This document shows positions 45,780-54,391 of a stretch of 64,000 bases of DNA, piece after piece. The DNA comes from Marinilabiliaceae bacterium (GTDB lineage Bacteria; Bacteroidota; Bacteroidia; Bacteroidales; Marinilabiliaceae). The notes under the pieces were generated by a model that did no database searches, was not told the DNA's origin, and was given only the letters and a program-made list of their open reading frames with translations. Position numbers and translations under genes: made by a program. Every line of letters begins with the position of its first letter. The stretch's first letter is position 1. The stretch covers positions 1 through 64,000 of the forward strand of contig JAFGBR010000033.1 in NCBI GenBank assembly GCA_016933045.1, read 5' to 3'.

Positions 45780-47297
45780 ATGAAACAAATAATTTTAGTT
45801 ATTATTATCGCAATATTCTCTACTGCATTGTTTTCTCAAAACAAAAAACTGCAAAAAGCCGATGAACTTTTCGACCAGTTTAATTACTCAAAAGCACTAA
45901 ACAAATACCTGAAACTCGAAAACAATAACGTTTCACAATACCATGTAAAACAACGCATTGCATTTTGTTATGTTTTTACCAATGACCTCTTTAATGCCGA
46001 ACAAAAATTTAAAGATGTTTTAAATTTCCCCGATGTTGATCCATCTATAAATTTCCACTTAGGACAGGTTCTTTTAAAACTTGGAAAACTAAATGAAGCT
46101 GTTGATTATCTCAATACCTATTTTTCTCAACAAAAAAACAATACTTTTAAATTAATATGCAATGATTACTCATATTACCTATACTTTTTAAATACCCCAA
46201 ACCCCAATATCAAAATTCAAAATTTAGCAATAAACACCCATTATTCTGAATTTGCTCCAACGCTATTCAATTCTGATTTATTTTTCAGTTCAAACCGACC
46301 AACACCATCTCTAATAAAAAGGGGGGATGTAAAAACAGAAAATTATTTTTTCGATATTTATCAGGCAAAAGCTATCGACTTATCAACATTTAAAAAACCT
46401 ACATTAGCTACATCAGCTTTTAATTCGCGTTACAACGATGGCCCTATATGCTTTTCCAAAAATAACACCATTGCTTTTATCACTCAAAATGACATAAAAA
46501 AAAGATCATCTTCACAATTAGATATTGTTATTAGTAAAAACACAGATGGCGAATGGTCACAGCAAATTGATCATTTATCAACACGCGATAAAAATTTCTC
46601 TATCGCACACCCGTTTATCACAAACGATATGAATCGTCTATATTTTATTAGCAATATGGCTGGTGGTTATGGAGGAATGGATATCTATTATAGTGAATTT
46701 AAAAATGGTTTCATTAGTACTCCTATAAATCTTGGCCCTGGCATTAATACTCCCGGTAACGAAACACATCCATTTATTACTGACAGCGGAATGTTATTCT
46801 TCTCATCCGATGGTCATCCGGGACTTGGAGGATATGATATATTCTATTCTACAGCCAACAACAATGATGATTTCGAAAAGGCATTTAACTTAGGAAACCC
46901 TATAAACTCAAAAAGTGATGATATGGGACTTGTTATTATTGATGAGTTTTTTAACGGTTACTTTTCGTCAAACAGGGAGGGTGGTAAAGGCAGTGACGAT
47001 ATTTATCTTGTTAAAATTCAAAAACCTTTAGAATATATTAAAATTGAAGGTTCTGTTACCGATTCAGATCAATTTCCTTTACAAGAAACCCAAGTTATAT
47101 TATATAACACCGACAATACTGTTTTTAATAAAACCAAAACAGATGAAAATGGCAAATTTATTCTATATCTACCTAACACAAAAAACTTTAATATAGAATT
47201 TAAACATCGATTTTACGAAACTAAAAAACAAGAAATTAACACACAAACTTTAATGCAACCCAGTCTGTTATTACCTATTGTTCTTTTAAAACAATAA
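45780..47297 (+). CDS. TPR-PD40-carboxypeptidase-regulatory protein, T9SS-associated
   Basis: A 505-residue exported protein (signal about 1-19). TPR helices (about 20-130) are followed by a PD40 beta propeller (about 145-400) with repeated SSDGHPGLGGYDIFYS-like blades and a carboxypeptidase-type regulatory domain (about 415-500, GSVTDSDQFPLQETQVILY). Relatives in T9SS clusters (PorE-like) end in an OmpA peptidoglycan-binding domain; that domain is absent here and the protein stops after the regulatory sandwich. It follows PorP/SprF by 78 bases and probably supports the same adhesin. Confidence 0.85.
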   Translation: MKQIILVIIIAIFSTALFSQNKKLQKADELFDQFNYSKALNKYLKLENNNVSQYHVKQRIAFCYVFTNDLFNAEQKFKDVLNFPDVDPSINFHLGQVLLKLGKLNEAVDYLNTYFSQQKNNTFKLICNDYSYYLYFLNTPNPNIKIQNLAINTHYSEFAPTLFNSDLFFSSNRPTPSLIKRGDVKTENYFFDIYQAKAIDLSTFKKPTLATSAFNSRYNDGPICFSKNNTIAFITQNDIKKRSSSQLDIVISKNTDGEWSQQIDHLSTRDKNFSIAHPFITNDMNRLYFISNMAGGYGGMDIYYSEFKNGFISTPINLGPGINTPGNETHPFITDSGMLFFSSDGHPGLGGYDIFYSTANNNDDFEKAFNLGNPINSKSDDMGLVIIDEFFNGYFSSNREGGKGSDDIYLVKIQKPLEYIKIEGSVTDSDQFPLQETQVILYNTDNTVFNKTKTDENGKFILYLPNTKNFNIEFKHRFYETKKQEINTQTLMQPSLLLPIVLLKQ

Positions 47298-47328
47298 TAT
47301 TGCATATCTCATTATTTTATTAAATAAC

Positions 47329-47368
47329 AACAGGCCTATCCTAAACAATCTTTTAGAAACGGCCTGTT
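47329..47368. terminator. Bidirectional terminator between convergent genes
   Basis: Perfect arms aacaggcc/ggcctgtt (47329-47336, 47361-47368) enclose a loop with further weak pairing. They separate the plus-strand PD40 gene from the minus-strand DUF3127 gene. Confidence 0.6.
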
Positions 47369-47375
47369 TGTTTCA

Positions 47376-47750
47376 TTAAAAAGGCAAATCATCACCTTCT
47401 TCTGCTGGTGGAATATCTGTTTGCTGATAACCTGCTGATATTTCGGCAGGTGGAACCTGAGAACCTACCGGTTCTATTCTCCAGGCTTCAAGATTTGAAA
47501 AATAATTTACTTTTCCATCTTTTTCCCACTTACGTCCCCTGATATTAAAGCTGACTTTTATTAATTGACCTTCATTTACAGAATCAACAGCACTGCAACG
47601 ATCCTGTGTTAATTGAAACTTAATAAAATCATTCCATTCCGAGTTTCTTTCATTTTCAACCTCAATAACAAATTCGCGTTTTTTAAAACTCGCGCTTATA
47701 TCCTGGGTACTTTCCTTAAGTATTAACTTTCCTGTTATTTCAAAATTCAT
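47376..47750 (-). CDS. DUF3127 family OB-fold protein with SSB-like acidic tip
   Basis: A 124-residue protein of the Bacteroidota DUF3127 family (EITGKLILKES, FKKREFVIEVEN, FNIRGRKWEKDGKVNYFSNLEAWRIE). The fold is expected to be an OB barrel. The tail after residue 95 is flexible and ends EEGDDLPF, which closely resembles the DDDIPF tip by which SSB recruits partner proteins. I infer a nucleic-acid-binding role. The cyclophilin gene lies 11 bases upstream on the same strand. Confidence 0.85.
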   Translation of the reverse strand: MNFEITGKLILKESTQDISASFKKREFVIEVENERNSEWNDFIKFQLTQDRCSAVDSVNEGQLIKVSFNIRGRKWEKDGKVNYFSNLEAWRIEPVGSQVPPAEISAGYQQTDIPPAEEGDDLPF

Positions 47751-47761
47751 ACTTTATTATA

Positions 47762-48217
47762 TTAATCTTCTGTAACTACTATTTTTTCTATCTCATCGCC
47801 TACTCGAATAGCATCAATAACTTCAACACCATCAACTACCTTTCCAAAACAAGTATGCTGGCGATCAAGGTGTTTTGTATTATCGCGGCCATGACAAATA
47901 AAAAACTGCGATCCACCTGTATTACGTCCGGCATGTGCCATTGATAAAACACCCCTGTCGTGATATTGATTATCACCTTTTAATTCGCAATCGATAGAAT
48001 ACCCCGGACCTCCAGTACCAACTCTCGAATCACTCATATCTTTTGAATAAGGACAACCACCTTGAATTACAAAATTAGGTATTACACGGTGAAAAGCCAA
48101 TCCATCGTAATAACCCGACTGAGCCAGTTTTATAAAATTCTCCACTGTTTTAGGCGCATCTTTTTCATAAAAAGATACCTTCATAACTCCTTTTGAAGTG
48201 TGTATTTCTGCTTTCAT
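47762..48217 (-). CDS. Cyclophilin-type peptidyl-prolyl cis-trans isomerase
   Basis: A 151-residue cytoplasmic cyclophilin (no signal peptide). The active-site segments are present: [13 protein letters not shown] (catalytic Arg, Phe), [17 protein letters not shown] and [12 protein letters not shown] (His in place of the usual Trp, common in bacteria). It catalyses proline isomerisation during folding. It is probably co-transcribed with the DUF3127 gene. Confidence 0.93.
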   Translation of the reverse strand: MKAEIHTSKGVMKVSFYEKDAPKTVENFIKLAQSGYYDGLAFHRVIPNFVIQGGCPYSKDMSDSRVGTGGPGYSIDCELKGDNQYHDRGVLSMAHAGRNTGGSQFFICHGRDNTKHLDRQHTCFGKVVDGVEVIDAIRVGDEIEKIVVTED

Positions 48218-48323
48218 TAATTAATATTTATTGTTTACTCGTTTATTCATTATAAAGTGCTAATCACTAATTTTATTGTTCAAGTTATTAAAAATCTAAT
48301 CAACCACAACACTAAAAAAACAA

Positions 48324-48347
48324 AACCGTCCTGATATCAAGACGGTT
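48324..48347 (-). terminator. Terminator after the FKBP lipoprotein gene
   Basis: Arms aaccgtc/gacggtt (48324-48330, 48341-48347) are followed on the minus strand by a T-rich run. Confidence 0.6.
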
Positions 48348-48367
48348 CCATAATATTTTATTACGAA

Positions 48368-49183
48368 TTATTTTTTACTAATAACCTCAATCAACTCCAT
48401 TTCAAAAATCAAAGTTGCATTTGGTTCAACTTTTACATTTCCACGCTCGCCATAACCCAAATTCGATGGCACATACAATTTCCATTTCGAACCTTCTTTC
48501 ATCATTGGCAATGCTTCTTTCCAACCCTGAATAACTCCTCCAACGTTAAACATAGCTGTATCACCCCTTTCGCGCGAACTATCAAAAACAACTCCATTTA
48601 ACATAGTTCCATGATAAATACACTTTATTCGGTCGCCTTCCTCCGGACTCATTCCTGTTCCTTCAACAAGAACCTCATACTGCAACCCTGATTCTGTTTC
48701 AACTACACCTTCTTTTAATTTATTTTCACTAAGAAATTTCTTTCCCATTTCAAGATTATTATCGGCCAACTCTTTTAACTCCTTATCCTTTCGCTCCTTT
48801 ATTTCTCTTGTTTTTTTACTCAATACACCTTCGGCCATCATATCGTTAAAAACTCCATTTTTCCCGTATGATAATTGATTTAAAAAACCCTTTCTGAAAA
48901 TATTATCATTAATAGTATCGAGCCTGGAAGAAATATACTCAAGCCACTTATCTTGCACTTCAGCTCCAACAAAAGCACGAGCAATCATCTTATTATCAAT
49001 AGTATCAAAAATATTTTTACTTTGTTCCAATTGCCTTATGATGTCATTTGCAATAATAATACCTAAAGCATAACTCACCGAATCTAACTCATTTGTTAAT
49101 TCAGGCTTTCCAGTTCCCGGAACCTTATTACATGAAACTAAAATGAACAAACCACTTAAAAAAAGCAACACAATTTTTTTCAT
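48368..49183 (-). CDS. FKBP-type peptidyl-prolyl isomerase, lipoprotein
   Basis: A 271-residue lipoprotein (lipobox LVSC). An N-terminal dimerisation region of FkpA/Mip type (about 30-165, helical, ending KFLSENKLKEGVVETESGLQY) leads into the FKBP domain (about 175-268; DRIKCIYHGTMLNGVVFDSS, WKEALPMMKEGSKWKLYVPSNLGYGERG, LIFEMELIEV). It assists folding of envelope proteins. The next gene upstream, 40 bases away, is a paralogue without a signal peptide. Confidence 0.92.
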   Translation of the reverse strand: MKKIVLLFLSGLFILVSCNKVPGTGKPELTNELDSVSYALGIIIANDIIRQLEQSKNIFDTIDNKMIARAFVGAEVQDKWLEYISSRLDTINDNIFRKGFLNQLSYGKNGVFNDMMAEGVLSKKTREIKERKDKELKELADNNLEMGKKFLSENKLKEGVVETESGLQYEVLVEGTGMSPEEGDRIKCIYHGTMLNGVVFDSSRERGDTAMFNVGGVIQGWKEALPMMKEGSKWKLYVPSNLGYGERGNVKVEPNATLIFEMELIEVISKK

Positions 49184-49223
49184 ATTACCTACGATCTAAA
49201 TGTTATTAATTATTATAAAAAAA

Positions 49224-49808
49224 TTACTCTATTCCTAATAACTCAACTTCAAATATCAAAGTTGTATTGGCACCAATCTGATCTCCTGCTCCTCGTTCCC
49301 CATAAGCTAAATTCGAAGGTATAAACAATCGCCATTTCGATCCAACATTCATCAATTGAAGCGCTTCTACCCAACCCGCTATTACACCATTAACCGGAAA
49401 TACAGCAGGAGTACCTCGCTGAACTGAACTATCAAAAACATTTCCATTAATAAGAGTTCCATGATAATGACATTTTACACTATCGGTAGCTTTTGGTTTA
49501 GGACCATCTCCACTAACCAACACCTGATACTGTAACCCACTCGATAATATAACAACACCTTCTTTTATTGAATTTTCTCTTAAAAAATTTTCACCTTCAG
49601 CTTTATTTTTATCACCAACCTGATTTTGTAAATTCATAAAATAGTCGTTTAATATCTGGTTCACTTCCTGCGCTGTAATCTCAACATCTCCGCCCCCTAA
49701 ACCATGTAAAATACCTTTTGCAAAAGCCTCCTGATCTAATTTATCAACACCCGATTTCAACAGATTTCCGGCAACACTTAACCCTAACGAATAACTTATT
49801 TTTTCCAT
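49224..49808 (-). CDS. FKBP-type peptidyl-prolyl isomerase, cytoplasmic-type paralogue
   Basis: A 194-residue FKBP with a short N-terminal FKBP_N region (about 1-80; SYSLGLSVAGNLLKSG) and the FKBP domain (about 100-193; DSVKCHYHGTLINGNVFDSS, WRLFIPSNLAYGERGAGDQIG, LIFEVELLGI). It lacks a signal peptide or lipobox, unlike its neighbour, so the pair may serve cytoplasm and envelope; the N-terminal start at MEKISYS is well defined by the family. Confidence 0.9.
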   Translation of the reverse strand: MEKISYSLGLSVAGNLLKSGVDKLDQEAFAKGILHGLGGGDVEITAQEVNQILNDYFMNLQNQVGDKNKAEGENFLRENSIKEGVVILSSGLQYQVLVSGDGPKPKATDSVKCHYHGTLINGNVFDSSVQRGTPAVFPVNGVIAGWVEALQLMNVGSKWRLFIPSNLAYGERGAGDQIGANTTLIFEVELLGIE

Positions 49809-49917
49809 TATTATTTTTTTTTCTAGAGTGCGAAGATAACATTTTCAATGAAACCATAAATCAATTAATTATTAACCCAACATAATAAACAATATCAAAG
49901 AAAACATATATAAAAGA

Positions 49918-50580
49918 CTACTTCATTGGCTTTTGAGCTCTTAACATCTCCTTTTTGGGCGGAGGACCAGGCAATCGCTCAACAACAAACCCTATTTCCT
50001 GCATCATCCTACGTACTACGCCTTTTGCACAATAAGTAACCAAATATCCACCGGGCAATAACCATGAAAACATTTTTTCAAAAACCTGTTTTGTCCATAA
50101 ATCAGGATGCTTATCTGGTGCAAAAGCATCGAAATATACTAGGTCAAAACGGGCATCTTTCAATTGCAAATCTCTCAAATCGGCATGAAACTTAACAATT
50201 TTAAAAGCATTATTAATTTTTACAGGTTCATCCCAAATAGCATTGTGCAAACCAACAAAAACACCACATTCCTCTATTGCATCACCAAATTTAATTTGCG
50301 ATATTAAATCATTATCAATTGGATATTTCTCTACTGCATAATACTCAATTTTCTTATCCTCTTTATGCAAATAGGTTAAATAAGCATTCAATCCGGTTCC
50401 ATAACCAACTTCAAAAACTCTAATTACATCCTTTTTAAGCTGCTTCAAGCCGGCTTTAACAAACACATGTAACGACTCATTTACCGCACCATAAATTGAG
50501 TGATAGTGTTCATCCAATTCGGGTACAAAAAGAGTTGTTGAACCGTCATCTGTTTTTTTTATCGTAACTCTGCTATTCAT
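49918..50580 (-). CDS. mnmD: tRNA 5-methylaminomethyl-2-thiouridine methyltransferase MnmD
   Basis: A 220-residue SAM-dependent methyltransferase completing mnm5s2U34 in tRNA. The family features are FEVGYGTGLNAYLTYL (SAM loop), YYAVEKYP and DLVYFDAFAPDKHPDLWT, followed by GGYLVTYCAKGVVRRMM. In E. coli this domain is fused to an FAD oxidase (MnmC); here it is a stand-alone MnmD, as usual in Bacteroidota. A perfect TAttTTTG (minus strand, 50607-50614) lies just upstream of the start. Confidence 0.9.
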   Translation of the reverse strand: MNSRVTIKKTDDGSTTLFVPELDEHYHSIYGAVNESLHVFVKAGLKQLKKDVIRVFEVGYGTGLNAYLTYLHKEDKKIEYYAVEKYPIDNDLISQIKFGDAIEECGVFVGLHNAIWDEPVKINNAFKIVKFHADLRDLQLKDARFDLVYFDAFAPDKHPDLWTKQVFEKMFSWLLPGGYLVTYCAKGVVRRMMQEIGFVVERLPGPPPKKEMLRAQKPMK

Positions 50581-51024
50581 TTCTCAAATCACGTTATAAG
50601 TATTTGCAAAAATAGAACAAACCTAATAATAGAAATATGAATCAAAAGAATTTTAAATCGATATTAAGTGTCTGTTTAAACTTAACTCTTTACATAACCC
50701 TGAAAACAAAAATATTATTGAATTTCTGACAAACATAAAACATATAGAAGAATTTAACATTAGTGAATATCACATTTGTCTGTTCTGTCTGTATAATTTC
50801 TTTTCTCTTTTTGTCTTAATATTAAACAGTTATCAACATTTAAATACATATAAATTAACAAAATACTAATACAGTTTCATTATTATCGCAATACAAATAT
50901 CATTTAACCACAAAAATTCACTTATTTAATCATCCTAAATACTTCATTTATAAAAATCAAACTCACATATAATTTCATTTACTCTATAACAGTTATTTTT
51001 GTATTAAATACTAGTTCAAAACAA
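50581..51024. other. 444-bp intergenic region between divergent genes
   Basis: Contains probable -7 elements for both neighbours: caaaaata (50607-50614) and caaaccta (50618-50625) for mnmD on the minus strand, and TATTTTTG (50994-51001) for the ArsC-like gene. The central 300 bases are AT-rich with no gene I can support. Confidence 0.5.
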
Positions 51025-51384
51025 ATGAAACTTGTTTATTTTTTAGATACATGCTCATCTTGTCGCAGAATAATCAAGGATATTAATCCCGGAATGGAAT
51101 TTAAATTTCAAAACATCAAACTACAACCAATTAACGAAGACCAATTAGATTATTTGGCATCAATAAATGGATCTTACGAATCGTTATTTAACAAACAAGC
51201 ACGAAAATATCGCAAACTAGAACTATTTAAAAAAGATTTAAATGAAAATGATTATAAACAATTAATTTTAAATGAATACACTTTTTTAAAACGACCAATA
51301 TTCGTTATAGGTACATCAATATATATATGTAAAAACAAATCTAACATAGGAAATTTGAAAGACCGAATGAAATCTATCACATAA
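51025..51384 (+). CDS. ArsC/Spx-family thioredoxin-fold protein
   Basis: A 119-residue protein of the arsenate reductase/Spx/MgsR superfamily. The N-terminal CSSC (Cys10, Cys13) is the redox motif typical of the Spx branch, whereas classical ArsC has a single N-terminal Cys. FKFQNIKLQPINEDQLDYL and LKRPIFVIG (the conserved Arg-Pro) fit the fold. No arsenic genes are nearby, so arsenate reduction is doubtful; a redox or regulatory role is as likely. Confidence 0.8.
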   Translation: MKLVYFLDTCSSCRRIIKDINPGMEFKFQNIKLQPINEDQLDYLASINGSYESLFNKQARKYRKLELFKKDLNENDYKQLILNEYTFLKRPIFVIGTSIYICKNKSNIGNLKDRMKSIT

Positions 51385-51415
51385 TACATCTAACAATATT
51401 AACCTCCCTTTTAAG

Positions 51416-51457
51416 ATAAAGCTGTCCATTATACCCAATTATTTCGGACAGCTTTAT
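51416..51457 (+). terminator. Terminator after the ArsC-like gene
   Basis: 12-base perfect arms (51416-51427, 51446-51457) around an 18-base loop, 31 bases past the stop codon. Confidence 0.7.
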
Positions 51458-51543
51458 TAATTTATAAATAACAATCAAAAATTATATCTTTAAATTAAAC
51501 ATTATGTAACCAAACATACTATATTATTGCTAAAACACTTTTA

Positions 51544-52226
51544 ATGAACTTTTTAAAGTCACTTTTAATATTAATATGTATCTCAACAACAAACTTGGCT
51601 TCTAATCCTGCAAAAGAAGTTAAGAACCTTGATATATTTAACACCATTTGAGTTGGTTCAGGAATTGATCTATATCTTACTCAAGGCAAAAGCAATTCAT
51701 TAACCATAGAATGCGATCGCGAATTATTAAATAAAATAATAGCTCAAACTCACGAAGGCCATTTATTTATTAAATCTAACGAAACTATTAAATGGCAAAA
51801 AGGAAAAACCCCAAAAGTAACTGTAACATTTAGCAATTTAAAAAAGTTGATGCAACCGGAGGATCAAAAGTATATTCTCATAACATCATTACACTTAACT
51901 CCCTATCAATTAACTACAATAATGGTTCCGATGTTTATTTATCAACTGAATGTAAACTATTAAAAATAAACACAACAGGAGGTGCCTCTATTAGTATTGC
52001 AGGGAATGGAAACAAATTGTTAATTAATGCAGACCGGGGTAGTGAAATCAATACTGAAAATTACATCTCAAGAATATGCCCCATAAAAGCAAATGGAGGT
52101 TCTAGTGTTAATGTTTGTAACGAATTATATGCCGATGCCTTTAACAACAGTAACATTGGATATATTGGAAAACCATCAATACTAAAACTAAACACCATTG
52201 GCAGTTCCGATATTTATCGGAAATAA
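51544..52226 (+). pseudogene. Broken head-GIN/DUF2807 adhesin-like gene
   Basis: The reconstructed product of about 227 residues has a signal peptide and a beta-helical DUF2807 (putative auto-transporter adhesin, head GIN) domain: VGSGIDLYLTQG, then VDATGGSKVYS, TTGGASISIAG and a typical end IGSSDIYRK. Two lesions interrupt it. TGA replaces a sense codon at 51649-51651. A single-base deletion in an A run (six A at 51840-51845; seven would restore the frame) shifts the frame. The downstream part remains open to 52226. Two independent lesions make recoding or a single sequencing error unlikely. Confidence 0.8.
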
Positions 52227-52413
52227 AATTATTTCTTTAATATTCATCACAAAAAATTCCAATAAATAAAAACGTCATATCCACTTAACACGTTATTTCC
52301 TAAATTTCATCATACAAAACGATACATTAGTGTAAAAAAATAATCTATTTAAACACATTAACGTAAATACTGCCATAATAAACGATAAAAATAAAACCAC
52401 TCATATGACCGTT

Positions 52414-52457
52414 GAAAGACCGAACAGTTTAACGAAACTGATTGGTCTTTCTTTTTT
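52414..52457 (+). terminator. Strong terminator, possibly of an unannotated transcript
   Basis: Outer arms gaaagacc/ggtctttc (52414-52421, 52444-52451) and inner arms cagttt/aaactg (52425-52430, 52435-52440) close on an aacg loop, followed by TTTTTT. It lies 188 bases after the broken DUF2807 gene. Confidence 0.75.
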
Positions 52458-52552
52458 ATAAAAAAACACTTTAAATCAATAACATCTGATACATTAAAAA
52501 AATCTCTAAAAAATAAAACCACTACAACGTAACTTATTAAATAAAAAGAGGT

Positions 52553-52560
52553 TATCTTTG
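52553..52560 (+). promoter_or_regulatory. -7 element of the DEAD-box helicase gene
   Basis: TATCTTTG matches TAnnTTTG exactly; no good -33 element is seen. It implies a leader of roughly 84 bases before 52651, longer than usual here, as is common for cold-regulated helicase genes in other bacteria. Confidence 0.45.
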
Positions 52561-52650
52561 CGCCTCAAAAATTAAACAAAATTGATTTGCATACAACTCA
52601 TTATAGACAAGTTCAACCATGCGCTGTAGGCTTTTAGAGACGAATATTTT

Positions 52651-54375
52651 ATGAAGACATTTAAAGAAACCGGACTAAGTCCCGAGGTGTTAAAAGCAAT
52701 AGAAGAATTAGGTTTTGAAACACCAACGCCTATACAAGCACAAACCATTCCAAGTTTGTTAAAATCGGAACAGGATTTAGTTGCTTTGGCTCAAACCGGA
52801 ACCGGAAAAACCGCAGCATTTGGACTACCAATAATTGATCAGATACAAATAGGGGTTAAAAACATACAATCTCTTATTCTTTGCCCAACAAGAGAACTAT
52901 GCCTCCAAATTACTGAAGATTTAAAAAAATTTTCAAAATACAGGCAGCAATTACAAGTATTACCTGTTTATGGAGGAACCGAAATTCGAAACCAAATTAA
53001 AGCTCTTAAAGGCGATGTACATGTAGTTGTTGGAACTCCGGGCAGAGTAAACGATCTAATAAGACGAAAATCACTCGACTTATCAAACATCAAATGGCTT
53101 GTGCTCGATGAAGCTGATGAGATGTTAAACATGGGCTTTAAAGATGATTTAGATACTATTATTGAAACCACTCCAGAAGAACGCCAAACTCTTCTGTTCT
53201 CGGCTACCATGCAAAATGAAATTTCAGCAATGGCCAATCGTTACATGAAAAACCGTGACGAAATTAGTGTTGGGAAAAAAAATTCAGGTGCTTCTAATGT
53301 TAAACACATTTATTATTTAGTACAAGCTCGCGACAGATATGACGTTTTAAAACGCATTGCCGATATTTACCCCGGCATTTATGGAATAGTTTTTTGCCGA
53401 ACCAGACAGGAAACAAAAGATGTTGCCGACAAACTTATTGCCGATGGCTACAATGCTGAAGCTTTACATGGCGACCTATCTCAATCGCAACGCGACCATG
53501 TTATGGCTAGATTCAGAACACGGCATTTGCAAATACTAGTTGCAACAGATGTAGCTGCCCGTGGAATTGATATTAACGAACTATCACATGTTATTAACTA
53601 CAACCTGCCTGACGACCCTGAAATATATGTACACCGAAGTGGGCGTACCGGCAGAGCTGGGCGAAGTGGAACATCTATTGCTATTATCCATTCTCGCGAA
53701 AAAGGACGTTTAAAAGATATTGAACGATTATCTAAAATCAGTTTTGAACGTCAATTGGTTCCTAATGGTGATGATATATGCAAAAGACAACTTCTCCACT
53801 TTGTTGAACGAGTTGAAAATATTGAAATTGACGACAACCAGATAAACCCAATAATGGATGAAGTTTTCAACAAACTGGCTTCAATAGATCGTGACGATTT
53901 AATTAAACGCTTTGTTGCTGCCGAATTCACTATTTTACTCGATTACTACAAAAATTCACCCGACTTAAATATTTACAAAGAAGAATCCAAAACATCTCGA
54001 AGAGATTCTTCTGGTGATTTTTCGCGCATGTTCATAAACATTGGAAAATCAAAAGACTTATCTCCCCCTGTATTATTCTCACTTATTAGCCAATACACTG
54101 GCAAAAAAGGTATCGATATTGGAAAAATCGAGATAATGAGAAATTTTTCATTTTTCGAAATCGATAAAAATTGGGAACAAACACTTGTTGATGCTTTCCG
54201 AAAGGCCTTTTACAAAGGTGAAAAAATATCGATTGAGAAAGCTGAAAACAAACCTGCCGATAATGAACGTAGAGGCAGCTACAGAGGACGAGACAGAGGT
54301 GAGCGAAGAGATAATAGAGATAATAAAGATAACTACAAGAAAAAAAGCCCTGTTAGAAAATTTAAACGCAAATAA
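52651..54375 (+). CDS. DEAD-box ATP-dependent RNA helicase (DeaD/CshA-like)
   Basis: A 574-residue RNA helicase. The motifs are in order: Q motif near PTPIQAQ, AQTGTGKT (motif I), PTRELC, TPGRV, VLDEADEM, SAT, then HGDLSQSQRD, VATDVAARGID and YVHRSGRTGRAGRSG. A DbpA-type RNA-binding domain (about 455-530, GKKGIDIGKIEIMRNFSFFEI) and a basic RGD-rich tail (about 535-574) follow, as in DeaD-type helicases active in ribosome assembly and cold growth. The long leader supports post-transcriptional control. Confidence 0.94.
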   Translation: MKTFKETGLSPEVLKAIEELGFETPTPIQAQTIPSLLKSEQDLVALAQTGTGKTAAFGLPIIDQIQIGVKNIQSLILCPTRELCLQITEDLKKFSKYRQQLQVLPVYGGTEIRNQIKALKGDVHVVVGTPGRVNDLIRRKSLDLSNIKWLVLDEADEMLNMGFKDDLDTIIETTPEERQTLLFSATMQNEISAMANRYMKNRDEISVGKKNSGASNVKHIYYLVQARDRYDVLKRIADIYPGIYGIVFCRTRQETKDVADKLIADGYNAEALHGDLSQSQRDHVMARFRTRHLQILVATDVAARGIDINELSHVINYNLPDDPEIYVHRSGRTGRAGRSGTSIAIIHSREKGRLKDIERLSKISFERQLVPNGDDICKRQLLHFVERVENIEIDDNQINPIMDEVFNKLASIDRDDLIKRFVAAEFTILLDYYKNSPDLNIYKEESKTSRRDSSGDFSRMFINIGKSKDLSPPVLFSLISQYTGKKGIDIGKIEIMRNFSFFEIDKNWEQTLVDAFRKAFYKGEKISIEKAENKPADNERRGSYRGRDRGERRDNRDNKDNYKKKSPVRKFKRK

Positions 54376-54391
54376 TTCTTAGCATAAAACA

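Larger units (their letters stand above)
52227..52650. other. 424-bp intergenic region with an orphan terminator and a helicase leader
   Basis: The first 190 bases hold nothing I can name. Next comes a strong hairpin terminator (52414-52457) with no intact gene before it. The last 100 bases hold TATCTTTG (52553-52560) and a leader of about 84 bases before the DEAD-box gene. Confidence 0.55.

Noticed and set aside
50637..50729. Possible 30-residue gene in the intergenic region between mnmD and the ArsC-like gene
   Set aside because: No recognisable composition or motif; such short open frames are expected by chance.
51025..51384. Arsenate resistance gene
   Set aside because: There are no other ars genes nearby and the CxxC motif fits the Spx-like branch better.
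51649..51651. In-frame TGA in the DUF2807 gene read as a recoded codon
   Set aside because: A second, independent frameshift 190 bases later shows the gene is simply broken; no selenocysteine-type structure is evident.
52017..52226. A separate 69-residue gene
   Set aside because: It is the downstream, frameshifted part of the DUF2807 pseudogene.
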